Positions 35,786-45,224 are shown, counted from the stretch's first letter. The stretch is 64,000 nucleotides of DNA from an uncultured Erwinia sp. (GCA_945290265.1 CALYQW010000013.1:1-64000), one strand, 5' to 3'. Notes: generated from the letters alone by a model not told the origin. Numbers and translations: made by a program.

Positions 35786-36499
35786 TCAGGCCTCCAGCTG
35801 GTCGGCAGAGTCATAATATTTCAGGCCTTTTTCCGCCAGCCGGGCGCGCATCTGGTAGATATCCAGCCCCAGTTCGCCGCTGGCCATGCGCAGACGCTTG
35901 CTTTCTTCCAGCTCTGCCCGCTGGTGGCTGGCCTGCAGTACGCCGGCGGCTTCGGGCTGGCGCACCACCACCACGCCGTCGTCATCGGCGACTATCGCAT
36001 CGCCGGGATAAATCAGCTGCCCGGCGCACACCAGCGGCACGTTGACTGAACCGAGCGTCTCCTTCACCGTGCCCTGGGCGTACACTGCGCGTGACCACAC
36101 CGGGAAGCCCATTTCACGCAGGGTGCGGGTGTCGCGCACGCCAAGGTCGGCGACCAGGCCGCGCACGCCGCGCGCTTTCAGCGAGGTCGCCAGCAGATCG
36201 CCGAAGTAGCCGTCACTGCATGGCGAGGTGGGTGCCACCACCAGAATATCGCCCGGCTGGCACTGCTCCACCGCCACATGAAACATCCAGTTATCGCCGG
36301 GTGCCACCAGCACGGTGACCGCGCTGCCGGCAATGGCCCGATCCTGCTGGATCGGGCGAATCGCCGCATCGAGCAGCCCTTTGCGGCCCTGGGCTTCATG
36401 CACGGTGGCGACGCCAAAGGTTGCCAGTCCGTCGAGCGTGCTGCTGTCGGCGCGCGGGATATTGCGGATCACCACGCCCTTTTTACCGATGATGCTCAT
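35786..36499 (-). CDS. galC: GalC, 4-carboxy-4-hydroxy-2-oxoadipate aldolase
   Basis: 237 residues of the RraA-like/HMG aldolase family. The PDNWMF-type N-terminal half, [41 protein letters not shown] and the [17 protein letters not shown] block (about residues 185-200) carry the divalent-metal and pyruvate-binding residues (GGxR-type loop here GVRD). It cleaves carboxyhydroxyoxoadipate to pyruvate and oxaloacetate, the last step of gallate/protocatechuate 4,5-cleavage. Start at 36499 overlaps the galB stop by four bases. Confidence 0.85.
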   Translation of the reverse strand: MSIIGKKGVVIRNIPRADSSTLDGLATFGVATVHEAQGRKGLLDAAIRPIQQDRAIAGSAVTVLVAPGDNWMFHVAVEQCQPGDILVVAPTSPCSDGYFGDLLATSLKARGVRGLVADLGVRDTRTLREMGFPVWSRAVYAQGTVKETLGSVNVPLVCAGQLIYPGDAIVADDDGVVVVRQPEAAGVLQASHQRAELEESKRLRMASGELGLDIYQMRARLAEKGLKYYDSADQLEA

Positions 36500-37236
36500 G
36501 CCAGCTCCTCCGTTACCCGTGGGAAAATGCTCTGATAGCCTTCGCCGTAGACGATATTTTTGCTGCTGGTGATGCCGACGTTGCGCTTGGCCTGCACGCC
36601 GCGCTGTTGGGCCACGCGGGTGTAGTACTGCCACAGATGTTCCTGACCGGCCATGCACTGAATCGCCTGGTACTTTTTATCCCACACGCCGGTGATATCC
36701 AGCAGCACGTCCGGCTTCCAGTCGCACTGTTCCGGCTGATGCGGTTCAAACAGGTAAACCGGCGGTGCGCCAACGATCGGCTCGCCGGGGCGGTAACCCT
36801 CGGCCTGGGCAATGATGCGCGCTTCCTGGGTCAGATGGGTGGCCTGCGGATGATCGTAGTTATAGGGATCTTTCAGCGAATGGGTCAGTACAAAGTGCGG
36901 CTGTACCTTGCGGAATACGTCTGCCAGGCGGAACAGCGTCTCTTTATCGGCGCGCAGCGGATAGTCACCGATATCGAAAAATTCGATGCTGGCTCCGAGG
37001 ATGCTGGCGGCGGCCTGCGCTTCTTCACGGCGCGCGTCCTTCACCCGCTGTTCGGTCATCCCGCCCTGGCGCCACAGTTTGGCGGATTCGCCGCGCTCGC
37101 CAAACGACAGGCAGACCACGTGCACCTGATAGCCGAGCTGGCTGTGCAGCGCGATAGCGCCGCCGGCGCGCCAGACAAAATCGGCGGAATGGGCGCTGAC
37201 TACCAGGGCAGTTTTGTTCGGGGTTGCATCACTCAT
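36496..37236 (-). CDS. galB: GalB, 4-oxalomesaconate hydratase (PIG-L/LmbE fold)
   Basis: 246 residues from the ATG at 37236. LmbE-type metal motif [17 protein letters not shown] (the usual H-x-D-D is here AHSAD, as in the GalB group) and a second His site in [16 protein letters not shown]. In Pseudomonas GalB hydrates 4-oxalomesaconate. First gene of the minus-strand galB-galC-galD set and divergent from the regulator gene, so the 131-base gap is the likely control region. LmbE deacetylases of other pathways are the alternative, but the flanking galA and galC decide. Confidence 0.85.
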   Translation of the reverse strand: MSDATPNKTALVVSAHSADFVWRAGGAIALHSQLGYQVHVVCLSFGERGESAKLWRQGGMTEQRVKDARREEAQAAASILGASIEFFDIGDYPLRADKETLFRLADVFRKVQPHFVLTHSLKDPYNYDHPQATHLTQEARIIAQAEGYRPGEPIVGAPPVYLFEPHQPEQCDWKPDVLLDITGVWDKKYQAIQCMAGQEHLWQYYTRVAQQRGVQAKRNVGITSSKNIVYGEGYQSIFPRVTEELA

Positions 37237-37366
37237 ATTTGAATTCCTTGGTTGTCGGGATGTCCTGCTCATGCTGGCAGTTCTCAGCGCTGGCGGATAA
37301 TTCATTTGACTGCAACGGGTATGCGTTTTATTTATAGTGCCGGCAGTCTTTGGCGCAGGGGGCAGG

Positions 37367-38584
37367 ATGGAATATGGCGAAAACGGGCTGGCAAACCTGA
37401 TGCAAATCAGGGCATTCAGCCAGGTAGTGACCCAGGGCAGCGTATCGCGCGCTGCCGACGAGCTATTCAGAACGCAGTCGGCTGTTACCCGCTCGGTGCG
37501 CGATCTGGAGCAGATGCTGGGGGTACCGCTGTTTGAGCGCCACGCCAGCGGCATGCTGTTAACCGACTTCGGCAAGTGCATGCTGCCGCGCGCCCGGCGG
37601 GCGATAGACGAACTGCATCAAATCCCGGCGCTGCTGCAGCGTCTGCCGGGCAAAGGCAGCGCGCGCGGCGACACCGAGCCGCTGTATCTGTTTAACGTGC
37701 GCCGGCTGCAAATTTTCGTCTGCCTGTGTGAAACCCGCCATATGCAAACCGTCGCCACGCTGCTTGGCCTGAGCCAGCCGGCGATTAGTGCTGCGCTGAA
37801 AGTGCTGGAAAACGGCACCGGCGTGGCGCTGCTGGAGCGCACCCCGCATGGCATGGTGCCGTCGCTGGCCGGGCGCGAGATCGAGCCCAACGTGCGCCGC
37901 GCGCTGAATGAGCTGCAGCATATTCCCGCCGATATTGCCGCGCGGCGTGGGGTGCTGGCCGGACGGGTGCGGGTCGGTGCGCTGCCGCTGGGGCGTACCC
38001 GGCTGCTGCCGCAGGCCATTGTCCGGCTGACCGCGCGTTACCCCGGCATTAGCGTGGTCACCAACGAAAGTGCGTTTGATGTGCTGGCAGGCGAGCTGCG
38101 TTCCGGGGATATCGACTTTATTTTTGGCGCGCTGCGCGCCAGCGATTATGCCGCCGATATCTGGAGTGAAACGCTGTTTACCGAAGAGATGGTGCTGCTG
38201 GCGCGGCGCGGTCATCCTCTGGCGCAGCCCGGCCTGCGGCCTGCGATGTTGCAGAATGCGCGCTGGGTATTACCACGTTCGGCCACCCCGGCGCGGCGCC
38301 TGCTGGATAACTGTTTTCAGGCGATGGCGATACCGGCGGCTAACCCGGTGGTGGAAACCGGCGATCTGGCGCTGGTGCGCGGGCTGCTGCTGAATTCCGA
38401 TATGCTGGCAGCGGTGTCCGCACATCAGCTGGAGCATGAGCTGGCCTGCGGCGAGCTGGTGCAACTGCCATTGGCGCTGGCCGGAACTGACCGCCCCATC
38501 GGGCTGACCTGCCGCAGCGGCAGCCTGCACTCACCGGCGGCGCAGGCGCTGATCGACTGCCTGCGCCAGGTCTGCGGCGCTTAA
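37367..38584 (+). CDS. GalR-like LysR regulator with two HTH domains
   Basis: 405 residues from the ATG at 37367 (AGGGGGC ahead). Unusually it holds two consecutive LysR-type winged helices: the first at about residues 12-70 (LMQIRAFSQVVTQGSVSRAA, RTQSAVTRSVRDLEQ) and the second at about 108-165 (LQIFVCLCETRHMQTVATLL, SQPAISAALKVLEN), followed by one effector domain (about 195-395). Double-HTH LysR proteins occur near gallate and related aromatic gene clusters. It is divergent from galB and overlaps the aroQ stop tail to tail by two bases. Confidence 0.88.
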   Translation: MEYGENGLANLMQIRAFSQVVTQGSVSRAADELFRTQSAVTRSVRDLEQMLGVPLFERHASGMLLTDFGKCMLPRARRAIDELHQIPALLQRLPGKGSARGDTEPLYLFNVRRLQIFVCLCETRHMQTVATLLGLSQPAISAALKVLENGTGVALLERTPHGMVPSLAGREIEPNVRRALNELQHIPADIAARRGVLAGRVRVGALPLGRTRLLPQAIVRLTARYPGISVVTNESAFDVLAGELRSGDIDFIFGALRASDYAADIWSETLFTEEMVLLARRGHPLAQPGLRPAMLQNARWVLPRSATPARRLLDNCFQAMAIPAANPVVETGDLALVRGLLLNSDMLAAVSAHQLEHELACGELVQLPLALAGTDRPIGLTCRSGSLHSPAAQALIDCLRQVCGA

Positions 38585-39009
38585 AGCCGGGCGGCCTGCA
38601 TCAGCGCGTAGCGGTAACCCTGAATGCCAAAGCCACAGATCACTCCATTAGCCACGTTGGACAGAAAGGAGTGGTGGCGGAACGGCTCGCGCTTATGCAC
38701 GTTGGTGATATGCACCTCGAACAGCGGCAGCGCCACGGCGGTGACCGCATCGCGGATGGCGACCGAGGTGTGCGTCCAGGCTGCCGGGTTAATCACCAGC
38801 GCCTGCGCCTGGCCACGGGTTTGCTGGATCCAGTCGATCATTTCGCCTTCGTGGTTGGTCTGGCGAAATTCAAGGTTAATCTCCAGCTCCGCAGCGGTGT
38901 CACGGCACAGCTGCTCAATGGTTGCCAGGGTATCGTAACCATAGGTCTGCGGCTCGCGGGTGCCCAGCAGATTGAGGTTGGGGCCGTTGAGCACATAAAT
39001 GGTTTTCAT
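38581..39009 (-). CDS. aroQ: Type II 3-dehydroquinate dehydratase
   Basis: 142 residues from the ATG at 39009. Type II dehydroquinase motifs: LNGPNLNLLGTREPQTYG with the flexible-loop Arg and catalytic Tyr, NPAAWTHTSVAIRDA, and the catalytic His in EVHITNVHKREPFRHHSF. In a gallate cluster it would convert dehydroquinate to dehydroshikimate, the entry to protocatechuate/gallate. It lies 14 bases after the PDC-lactonase-like gene in the same operon. Confidence 0.9.
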   Translation of the reverse strand: MKTIYVLNGPNLNLLGTREPQTYGYDTLATIEQLCRDTAAELEINLEFRQTNHEGEMIDWIQQTRGQAQALVINPAAWTHTSVAIRDAVTAVALPLFEVHITNVHKREPFRHHSFLSNVANGVICGFGIQGYRYALMQAARL

Positions 39010-39022
39010 GGTGTTGCTCCGG

Positions 39023-39853
39023 TTAGTGATTAAAGCCAAACAGCTGCAGCGGCGTTTGCCATAAAATCTGCTCGCGGCTGCGCGCATCAGGGAACAGCTG
39101 CTCTGCCAGCAGCAGCAGGGTGCCCATATCCATGCGCTCGCTGGCGCGCAGAAACGGCCAGTCGGATCCCCACATACATTTTTCACTGCCGTAAGCGCTT
39201 AACAGCGCCTGCAGGTAAGGCTGCGCATCGCTGAACGGATACTGCTGGCGGGAAAACTTCGCCAGCCCCGACAGCTTAACAAAGGTGTGTTCACGCCCGG
39301 CCAGCGCCAGCAGATCCTGAAATGCCGGCTGCTGCAGGCCGGCGCGCACGTCCGGACGACCGGAGTGGTCGAACAGCAGCCGGGTGCGGCTGCGCTTCAG
39401 CAGCGGCAGCAGCGCCGTTAGCTGATCGTCCTGCACCTGGATCTGGGCGATCATATCCAGATCCGCCAGGCGGCCCATCAGCGCGTCCAGCTGCAGAAAA
39501 GGCTCCACCCCGAGCATCGCCACGTTTAGCGCGATGCCCACTACCCCCTGGTGATGTAAATCGGCCAGCGTCTGGCTGTCGACATCGCGCGGCACCACCG
39601 CGATGCCCTTATGGCGGCCTTCGCCTGCCGCCAGCGCCGCCAGCAGATAGCGGTTGTCGGTGTTGTAGGCCGAGGTCGGGCCGACGATCAGTGAATGGCG
39701 GATGCCGTAAGCCTGCATTACCGCATGGTAATGGCCGAGCGTCGCCAGTTCGTGGCCCTGCGGGTGATAGCCGCTGTCCGCCGCGTAAGGGAAGCGCTGC
39801 GGATCGAAGATATGATGGTGACAGTCGATTTTAGGCTGCTCGAAAATGTTCAT
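39023..39853 (-). CDS. Amidohydrolase, 2-pyrone-4,6-dicarboxylate lactonase-like
   Basis: 276 residues of the amidohydrolase-2 TIM-barrel family: KIDCHHHIFDPQRFPY at the N-terminus (HxH), VKLSGLAKFSR in the middle and the catalytic Asp in CMWGSDWPFLRASERMDMG. Close to LigI/PDC lactonases that open pyrone dicarboxylate made by spontaneous closure of the 4,5-cleavage product, which fits the adjacent gallate dioxygenase. Start overlaps the galA stop by four bases. Confidence 0.82.
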   Translation of the reverse strand: MNIFEQPKIDCHHHIFDPQRFPYAADSGYHPQGHELATLGHYHAVMQAYGIRHSLIVGPTSAYNTDNRYLLAALAAGEGRHKGIAVVPRDVDSQTLADLHHQGVVGIALNVAMLGVEPFLQLDALMGRLADLDMIAQIQVQDDQLTALLPLLKRSRTRLLFDHSGRPDVRAGLQQPAFQDLLALAGREHTFVKLSGLAKFSRQQYPFSDAQPYLQALLSAYGSEKCMWGSDWPFLRASERMDMGTLLLLAEQLFPDARSREQILWQTPLQLFGFNH

Positions 39854-41112
39854 TGTGGTGCTTTCCCCGCGACTGAATACAGGACCTGCTGATTGCGCGT
39901 TTTCTGGAACTCTTCCAGCGTCTGGCCGCGCATCGCCGAGTAAATATGCAGATTGGAGACGCCAACCACCGCGCCGAGTTTTTCCAGCAGAAAGAAACTA
40001 ACGCCGTAGTGGATCAGCCCGCGCCAGTCAAGCTCGCGCAGCAGACGCTGCTCTTCGGCGCTGAGCTGCGCCTCGTCAAACAGCGCCTGCTGCGCGCGGG
40101 TGAAACGTTCGCGCCAGGCGGGCTGGATCAGTTGATGCAGGAAACGATTGATGCAGATGGCTTTCAGGCTGCGCGCGTGGGTAAAGGGGGAGGTGCCCGG
40201 CAGCTGCTCGACGCCCGCCAGCTGCTGGTTGATTTTGTCGCGCTGGCGCTGGTGGACGTCAACCGGTGCCTCGCGCACCTGGTTTTCAAGGATCAGCGTG
40301 GCAATCCCGGTCATCGACGGCAGGTAATAGGCCTGATGCAGCTTTTCGACGTTGGCCGACAGCGCGCCGCGCATAATCAGCCACATAATCACTTCCGCAC
40401 CCTCCAGCCCGCCGAGAGTGGCGTATTCCGCCAGCGTCATCGCGGTCAGACTTTCCGGGTCGTTAACCAGCATATCGATAAACTGCGCATCACACTCAGG
40501 GTTATTGAAGCCGCAGCGCTCGCCGTGTACCTGGTGCGAGACGCCGCCGGTGGCCACTACCGCCACGCGCAGATCCTCGGGGAAGCTTTCGATCGCCCGG
40601 CGCAATACCTGGCCGAGTTTAAAACAGCGGCGGGCGGAAGGGATGGGGAACTGCAGCACGCCGACCTGCAGCGGCACCACCTGCACCGGCCAGCCGTCCT
40701 GCCACGGCAGCAGCGCGGACAGCGGCGAAAACAGCCCGTGATCGAGCGGCTTGTCCTGGAAAAACGACATATCGAATTCGTCCGCCATCAGGCTGGCACC
40801 AATATGCTGTGACAGCGCCGCATGGCCGCGGACAGGGGGCAGATCGCGCGGGCCGCCACCTTCATCGGCCACCGCGTAGCTGTCATCAATCCCCAGTACA
40901 AAGGCCGAATAGTGATCGAAGAAAAACGACGTGACGTGATCGTTAAACACGTACAGCAGCACGTCGGGCTTTTTCTCTGCCAGCCACTGCTGCATCGGGG
41001 CGAAACCGTCAAAAATCGGTGCCCAGGCGCTCTCGTGCTGCTTGTTGTGATCCACTGCAAAACCGATAGTCGGGGTGTGAGACACCGCCAGTCCGCCAAT
41101 GATCGTAGCCAT
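39850..41112 (-). CDS. galA: GalA, gallate dioxygenase (LigAB-type, fused)
   Basis: 420 residues. LigB-type extradiol dioxygenase in the N-terminal two thirds: GGLAVSHTPTIGFAVD (His ligand), VFNDHVTSFFFDHYSAF (second His), VAVVATGGVSHQVHGERCG, followed by a C-terminal LigA-type region (about 290-410). This single-chain fusion is the gallate dioxygenase GalA, cleaving gallate to 4-oxalomesaconate. It precedes the amidohydrolase and aroQ and follows the MFS gene. Intact frame. Confidence 0.88.
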   Translation of the reverse strand: MATIIGGLAVSHTPTIGFAVDHNKQHESAWAPIFDGFAPMQQWLAEKKPDVLLYVFNDHVTSFFFDHYSAFVLGIDDSYAVADEGGGPRDLPPVRGHAALSQHIGASLMADEFDMSFFQDKPLDHGLFSPLSALLPWQDGWPVQVVPLQVGVLQFPIPSARRCFKLGQVLRRAIESFPEDLRVAVVATGGVSHQVHGERCGFNNPECDAQFIDMLVNDPESLTAMTLAEYATLGGLEGAEVIMWLIMRGALSANVEKLHQAYYLPSMTGIATLILENQVREAPVDVHQRQRDKINQQLAGVEQLPGTSPFTHARSLKAICINRFLHQLIQPAWRERFTRAQQALFDEAQLSAEEQRLLRELDWRGLIHYGVSFFLLEKLGAVVGVSNLHIYSAMRGQTLEEFQKTRNQQVLYSVAGKAPQ

Positions 41113-41135
41113 CCTGTACCTCTGTTTGCAAAGTA

Positions 41136-42514
41136 TTACCGGTTGTTCATGGTGCGTGACAGTGCGGGCAGCTCATTCAGCCCGATGCCTTTAACCATTT
41201 CTGCCGGGTACGCTTGCTGGTGATTGATGATAGCGATCGCCGCCAGTAATGCCGGGATCGCCAGAATGATGAAAATGCTGGTGGAGCCGGTGAAGATCCC
41301 AGTAGTACCCCGCCCATCGACGAGCTGATAATGGCGCCGCTGCGGCCGATGCCGTGCATCCAGCTGACGCCGGTGGCGCGCATTTCGGTCGGGTAAAATG
41401 CCGGAGAGAACGCCTGCAGGCCGGTTTGCGCGCCGTTAATGCAGACGCCGCTGAAAAATACCAGCACGGCCAGCACCGTCGGGCCAAAGTCGAGGATGCC
41501 CTGCGTCAGCAGGCAGCACATGCCCAGCATATAGAACAGGCCAATTACCCGTTTGGCGACAAAGCGATCCATCAGGCCGCCGACCATCAGCCCGCCGAGG
41601 GTGCCACCCAGCTGGAACAGACCGGCGATGATTGCGGCGCGCTCCAGCGAGAAGCCTGCGCTGCGCACGATGGTTGGCAGCCAGCCGTTAAGCAGGTAGA
41701 TCACAAACAGCCCCATAAAGTAGGTCAGCCACAGCACCAGCGTGCCTCTGGCGTAGCCATTGCTGAACAGCTGCAGCACGCGCGCCTGTTTCGGGATCAC
41801 CGGAGATTTCAGCACGAAGACGGTGCCGGGAGTGAAAATGCCGCCGGCGCGGCGCAGAATGCGGGCGATTTTGTCCCTGTGATGGTTGCGCACCACCATA
41901 TACAGCGTGGATTCCGGCAGCACGCCAATCAGCACTGGCAGCATCAGCAGCGGCATAATGCCGCTGAAGAACAGCACTGCCTTCCAGCCGAAGTGCGGCA
42001 GCAGGGCGGCGGCGATAAATCCGCCGGCACCGGAGCCGATATTAAAGCCGCTGTACATCAGGGTGATCATCAGTCCACGGCGGCACTCCGGCATATATTC
42101 CGATACCAGCGTCACGCAGATAGGCATCACTGCCCCCAGCCCGAGGCCGGTAACAAAACGCAGCAGCGCCATTTCCAGCGGCGTGCGGGCAAAGGTGCTG
42201 AGCAGGCTGAACAGCGCGAAGCACAGGATCGACAGCACCAGCACTTTTTTGCGGCCGAAACGATCGGAACAGGGGCCGGCAATCAGCGCCCCCAGCGCCA
42301 CACCGCCTATTGCAGCACCGAGTATCGGGCCCATTTCGGCGCGCGAAATGCCCCAGTCTTCGATCAGTGCTGGGGCAATAAAGCCCATCACCGCCGCGTC
42401 ATAACCATCGAACATGATGATGGTGAAACACAGCAGCAGTACCAGCCACTGATAGCCGGAAATCGGGCGGGAATTGATCCACGCTTTGACGTCGACAATA
42501 TTGCGGTTGCTCAT
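41136..42514 (-). pseudogene. MFS aromatic-acid transporter (GalT-like), C-terminal frameshift
   Basis: MFS of the aromatic acid:H+ symporter group: FDGYDAAVMGFIAPALIEDW in helix 1, the GPCSDRFGRKKVLV loop and LPESTLYMVVRN central loop. The frame runs intact to about residue 402 (SSSMGGVLLG) and then shifts: the annotated frame continues as nonsense to 41177, whereas the family-like C-terminus (FIILAIPALLAAIAIINH..., ending near 41136) lies in another frame. One missing base near 41308-41315 explains it. Loss of helix 12 would probably impair transport. Confidence 0.8.
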
Positions 42515-43060
42515 CGGGTACGCTCTCTGTTTTTTTTATTAATCTGTGATCTGATTAAAACTTTGGTCTTCGATCGGAAACGTAGAAAATGAGCGTCAGT
42601 ATGTTCAGTGCAAAGTGGTTACAAGTTTTTTATAATTAATACAGTTGGTTAAAGATATTCTGGCCGACAGCTCAGCCACCAACTTAGGGGCTGCAGCCAC
42701 GAGTGTCTGCAGGAAAATGGTTACCGAGATATGATTTTTATTTATAACGTTAGCAGGAGCGGTACTCAATGCAGAGTGGCAGTGTTCGGAATTTTTAGTG
42801 CGGCAGGGGAGAGGATAGATCAACCTCAGGGGCTGAATATGGACAGCGGGCAGGTTAGAAAACAGCAATCAATAAACCCGCTTCAGTATATTGTCAGCAC
42901 TGTCAGCCGTTAAATACTGGACTGAAACAATGGCTGATATACGAACCTGCCTTATTATTGCCATCAGTGGATGACTTTAGTAACGCAATACCGCCGGCTG
43001 CCTGATGCGGTACTGCGTATTTCTTTCCGCCAGCGGGATTCACCGCCTTGCCATCATGCA
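42515..43060. other. Intergenic, no gene seen
   Basis: About 545 bases between the gal cluster and the prophage remnant; contains the transporter promoter and a 12-bp hairpin (acgcaataccgc/gcggtactgcgt, 42983-43018) near the prophage edge. No ORF here has a ribosome site or family resemblance. Confidence 0.4.
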
Positions 43061-43261
43061 TTACCCCACCTGCGGAGCTGACTCATCCGGGCTGCTGTTG
43101 GCCGGTGGGCGGGCAATAATCCGTTCGATGGCTTCCATGGTGACGAAGGTGCAGCTGCAATGGATGTTAGTACACTGATGATAGCGCTGCTTGATGTTTT
43201 CACTCAAATAGCGACTGGTACGGGTGTGCGCAGCGTGTTTGCAGTGTGGGCAATGGAACAT
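43061..43261 (-). CDS. ogr: Ogr/Delta late-gene activator
   Basis: 66 residues with the P2 Ogr zinc-finger pattern: MFHCPHCKHAAHTRTSRYLS (Cys pair) and HQCTNIHCSCTFVTMEAIER (second Cys pair). Ogr activates the P2 late promoters (morphogenesis and lysis genes). It is at the position it has in P2, directly after the D gene region. Intact. Confidence 0.92.
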   Translation of the reverse strand: MFHCPHCKHAAHTRTSRYLSENIKQRYHQCTNIHCSCTFVTMEAIERIIARPPANSSPDESAPQVG

Positions 43262-43334
43262 AGTGAATCCCCTGTTTTCTTAAAGTGAATTTATCGTACC
43301 CTTTAATTCACTTGTTGTGAATTATTTTTTGTTT

Positions 43335-43778
43335 CTATTCTTCCAGCAGTTCGTAATCTGCCCTCTGGATATTGACGTTCAGCTCGATGGAGGAGGTGTG
43401 TCCCCCCTTGTCCAGCTTGTGGGTGATTTTGGCGATGGTAAGCTGTTGCTGTGGTTTTTTTGGCTCTTTGGTGTCCTGCCAGCCATCGGCGGACGCCAAA
43501 GGTTCCGGGTTGTCGTTAGAGTAAATACCCGGCGGCACAAAGGCGGTATCCCGTTCGCCACCTACGGAGAGCGGCAGCACCTGTTCACCGATAGAGGGAG
43601 CCCACCAGCTGCGTGAATGCCCGGCACGTTGGGTCAGCCACGGCAACCAGTCGGTACACAGACAGCCGCTTTGCACCCGATAGCGTCCGGTTTTGGTGTC
43701 AACTTCGACCACCAAACCGGTGCGTATCATGTTGTGCAGCAGGCGGGTAATTTCCTGAATATTTGCGTATATGTTCAT
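43335..43778 (-). pseudogene. Fusion of baseplate gpV N-terminus and gpD C-terminus
   Basis: 147 residues from the ATG at 43778. The first ~100 residues follow P2 gpV (ANIQEITRLLHNMIRTGLVV, CTDWLPWLTQRAGHSRSWWA, GEQVLPLSVGG-RDTAFVPPG, SNDNPEPLASADG), and the rest (TIAKITHKLDKGGHTSSIEL) reads like the end of gpD. The join lies after SADGWQ, so W, J, I, H, G, FI, FII, E, T, U and most of D were lost in one in-frame deletion. Functionless as baseplate protein, presumably. Confidence 0.8.
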
Positions 43779-43824
43779 AGCCAGCAGCATGACGCGGGCG
43801 GCGCGAGACGGCAATTTGCCCCGG

Positions 43825-43974
43825 TTATAGGGCAGCTGGCACAACAGGCAGTCGGGCGGTTAAATCAATGTGAGGGCAACAGGACAGGGGAAAAGTCGCG
43901 GACGACATGGTGTATGCATCCAGATACGGCACAGACTCAGTCAGGGTGTGGCGCAGATGGTTTGGTTTCAGCAT
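43825..43974 (-). pseudogene. Tail-completion gpR N-terminal fragment
   Basis: MLKPNHLRHTLTESVPYL matches the start of P2 gpR (MLKPESLRAALTEALPWL pattern); the sequence beyond about 18 residues is unrelated and stops. Gene S and the rest of R are missing before gpV, so a second deletion occurred here. Confidence 0.7.
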
Positions 43975-44227
43975 CGGTTTGGTCCTGACAGTGTTTGATG
44001 GTTTCAACCTGAAGCGCGCACTCTTCTAATGCATGTTCAAGCTGGAGGATATCGGCAAGCATATCGCCGTTAGTTTTTGCTGCGCTGGCCGGCATCGGGC
44101 ATAGCGTCACCCGTGGACAGGCGTTGTAAACAATTACCGGCTGAGGCACAGGTGTTACGCTGTTGCAGCTGACGCACAGCGTCAGGCAGCTTAACGCTGT
44201 GCCAGCGGCGAAAGGCTTCATTTTCAT
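43937..44227 (-). CDS. lysC: LysC, outer-membrane spanin (Rz1-like)
   Basis: 96 residues, nested in another frame at the end of lysB, the classic Rz/Rz1 arrangement. Hydrophobic leader with a Cys lipobox-like end (SCLTLCVSC) and a proline-containing segment VTPVPQPVIVYNACPRVTLCP, typical of Rz1/LysC lipoproteins. Its C-terminal part overlaps the gpR remnant. With LysB it would span the periplasm and fuse inner and outer membranes at lysis. Confidence 0.75.
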   Translation of the reverse strand: MKMKPFAAGTALSCLTLCVSCNSVTPVPQPVIVYNACPRVTLCPMPASAAKTNGDMLADILQLEHALEECALQVETIKHCQDQTDAETKPSAPHPD

Positions 44228-44495
44228 CGATTAACCTCGCGATAGTTTTTTCCCGCTGCGCTTCCTGCAGGTCAGCAGCGTTAAGTTTCTGACGCAGTTC
44301 AACCAGCGCCAGCTCGTTTTTTTCAGCCTGTTTACCGGCGTGGCTGAGCTGGTTTTGCAGGCTGCTGATAGTGATTTGTTGCTGACTGCTCTGGCTGTTC
44401 AGCCGCCCAACTGACTGGCTGAGATGCAGGTTTTCCGCCTGCTGCCAGCAAAAAACCAGCGCTGCAAACAGCAGGATGGTGACGGCTGCTCTCAT
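44070..44495 (-). CDS. lysB: LysB, inner-membrane spanin (Rz-like)
   Basis: 141 residues from the ATG at 44495. One N-terminal membrane helix (VTILLFAALVFCWQ) followed by a long coiled-coil (about 30-105: NSQSSQQQITISSLQNQL, KNELALVELRQKLNAADLQ), as in P2 LysB. The ATG overlaps the lysozyme stop by four bases. Its C-terminal part is encoded in the region shared with lysC. Confidence 0.82.
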   Translation of the reverse strand: MRAAVTILLFAALVFCWQQAENLHLSQSVGRLNSQSSQQQITISSLQNQLSHAGKQAEKNELALVELRQKLNAADLQEAQREKTIARLIDENEAFRRWHSVKLPDAVRQLQQRNTCASAGNCLQRLSTGDAMPDAGQRSKN

Positions 44496-45004
44496 TTTGG
44501 TACCCCTTTCAGGCAGTAGTCCCGCTCGCGCTGGCGGCGGTTTTCCAGCCCGGGACTGCGCACGCCGTTGACGTAAACCCAGCGGCTGAGCTGATCGCAG
44601 GCCTGCTGCCAATTCTGACGTTTAACAAAGTTCACCAGCGTTGAGCGACAGGCGGCGGTGGGGCCAACATTAAAGGCAAAACTGGTTAATGCATCACGGA
44701 CCGACTGGGGCATATTGACCGGGGCGCAGACCGCCAGCTGGCGCTCCACATACAACACATCGGTCACCAGGTTTTCTGCTGCCCGCTGGTGGGTGATCTC
44801 CTGTGCCGGCTTTACCCCTGCCGTATGACCAATACCCGATGTCCATACCCCCGCACTGCACTGATACGGGCGCAGCCGGCAGCCTTCAAAATCGGCCAAC
44901 AGCGCCAGTCCCTGCGGAGAGATTTTCAGTAAGCGATAATCCGGTAACAGTACCGCCAGTGCCATTACCACAGCGACACTGCAGCGTTTAACGATCGAGG
45001 ACAT
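44492..45004 (-). CDS. SAR-type endolysin, GH24 lysozyme
   Basis: 170 residues. N-terminal weak membrane segment (VAVVMALAVLLPDY) of signal-anchor-release type and the GH24 core DFEGCRLRPYQCSAGVW: catalytic Glu, then eight residues, then Cys (in place of Asp), then five residues and Thr (TSGIGHT). Cys in this position is normal for R21/P1-like SAR endolysins, where it takes part in disulfide-controlled activation. It overlaps the holin by 17 bases and LysB by four. Intact. Confidence 0.9.
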   Translation of the reverse strand: MSSIVKRCSVAVVMALAVLLPDYRLLKISPQGLALLADFEGCRLRPYQCSAGVWTSGIGHTAGVKPAQEITHQRAAENLVTDVLYVERQLAVCAPVNMPQSVRDALTSFAFNVGPTAACRSTLVNFVKRQNWQQACDQLSRWVYVNGVRSPGLENRRQRERDYCLKGVPK

Positions 45005-45224
45005 TGTTTACCCCCTTAGTGCTGAAGTCGGGTTGTTTTAACTGTCTTGCCAGCAGGGCGTAATTTTTATGGCGGTAATACCAGTTGATGCCAACAGTCA
45101 TAATCACGCCCAGCACGCCGAAATAAGCAGCAAAATCCTGTGGGGTCATCGCGCCGAATGCCGCCAGAGCGACACTCAGCCAGTAAGCGATAAATGAGGT
45201 AACTCTTTCAATGTTCAGCCCCAC
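44988..45224 (-). CDS. Phage holin
   Basis: 78 residues with two hydrophobic helices (about residues 8-28, SFIAYWLSVALAAFGAM, and 33-50, AAYFGVLGVIMTVGINWYY) and a charged C-terminus, as in small class II holins of P2-like lysis modules. Overlaps tail gene X by 10 bases and the endolysin by 17, so translation is coupled. Confidence 0.82.
   Translation of the reverse strand: MGLNIERVTSFIAYWLSVALAAFGAMTPQDFAAYFGVLGVIMTVGINWYYRHKNYALLARQLKQPDFSTKGVNNVLDR

Noticed and set aside
41354-42592. Plus-strand frame of 412 residues opposite the transporter
   Set aside because: Gln/His/Arg-rich shadow of the GC-rich minus-strand MFS gene.
42605-42913. Frames on both strands between gal and prophage
   Set aside because: No ribosome site, no codon pattern, no resemblance.
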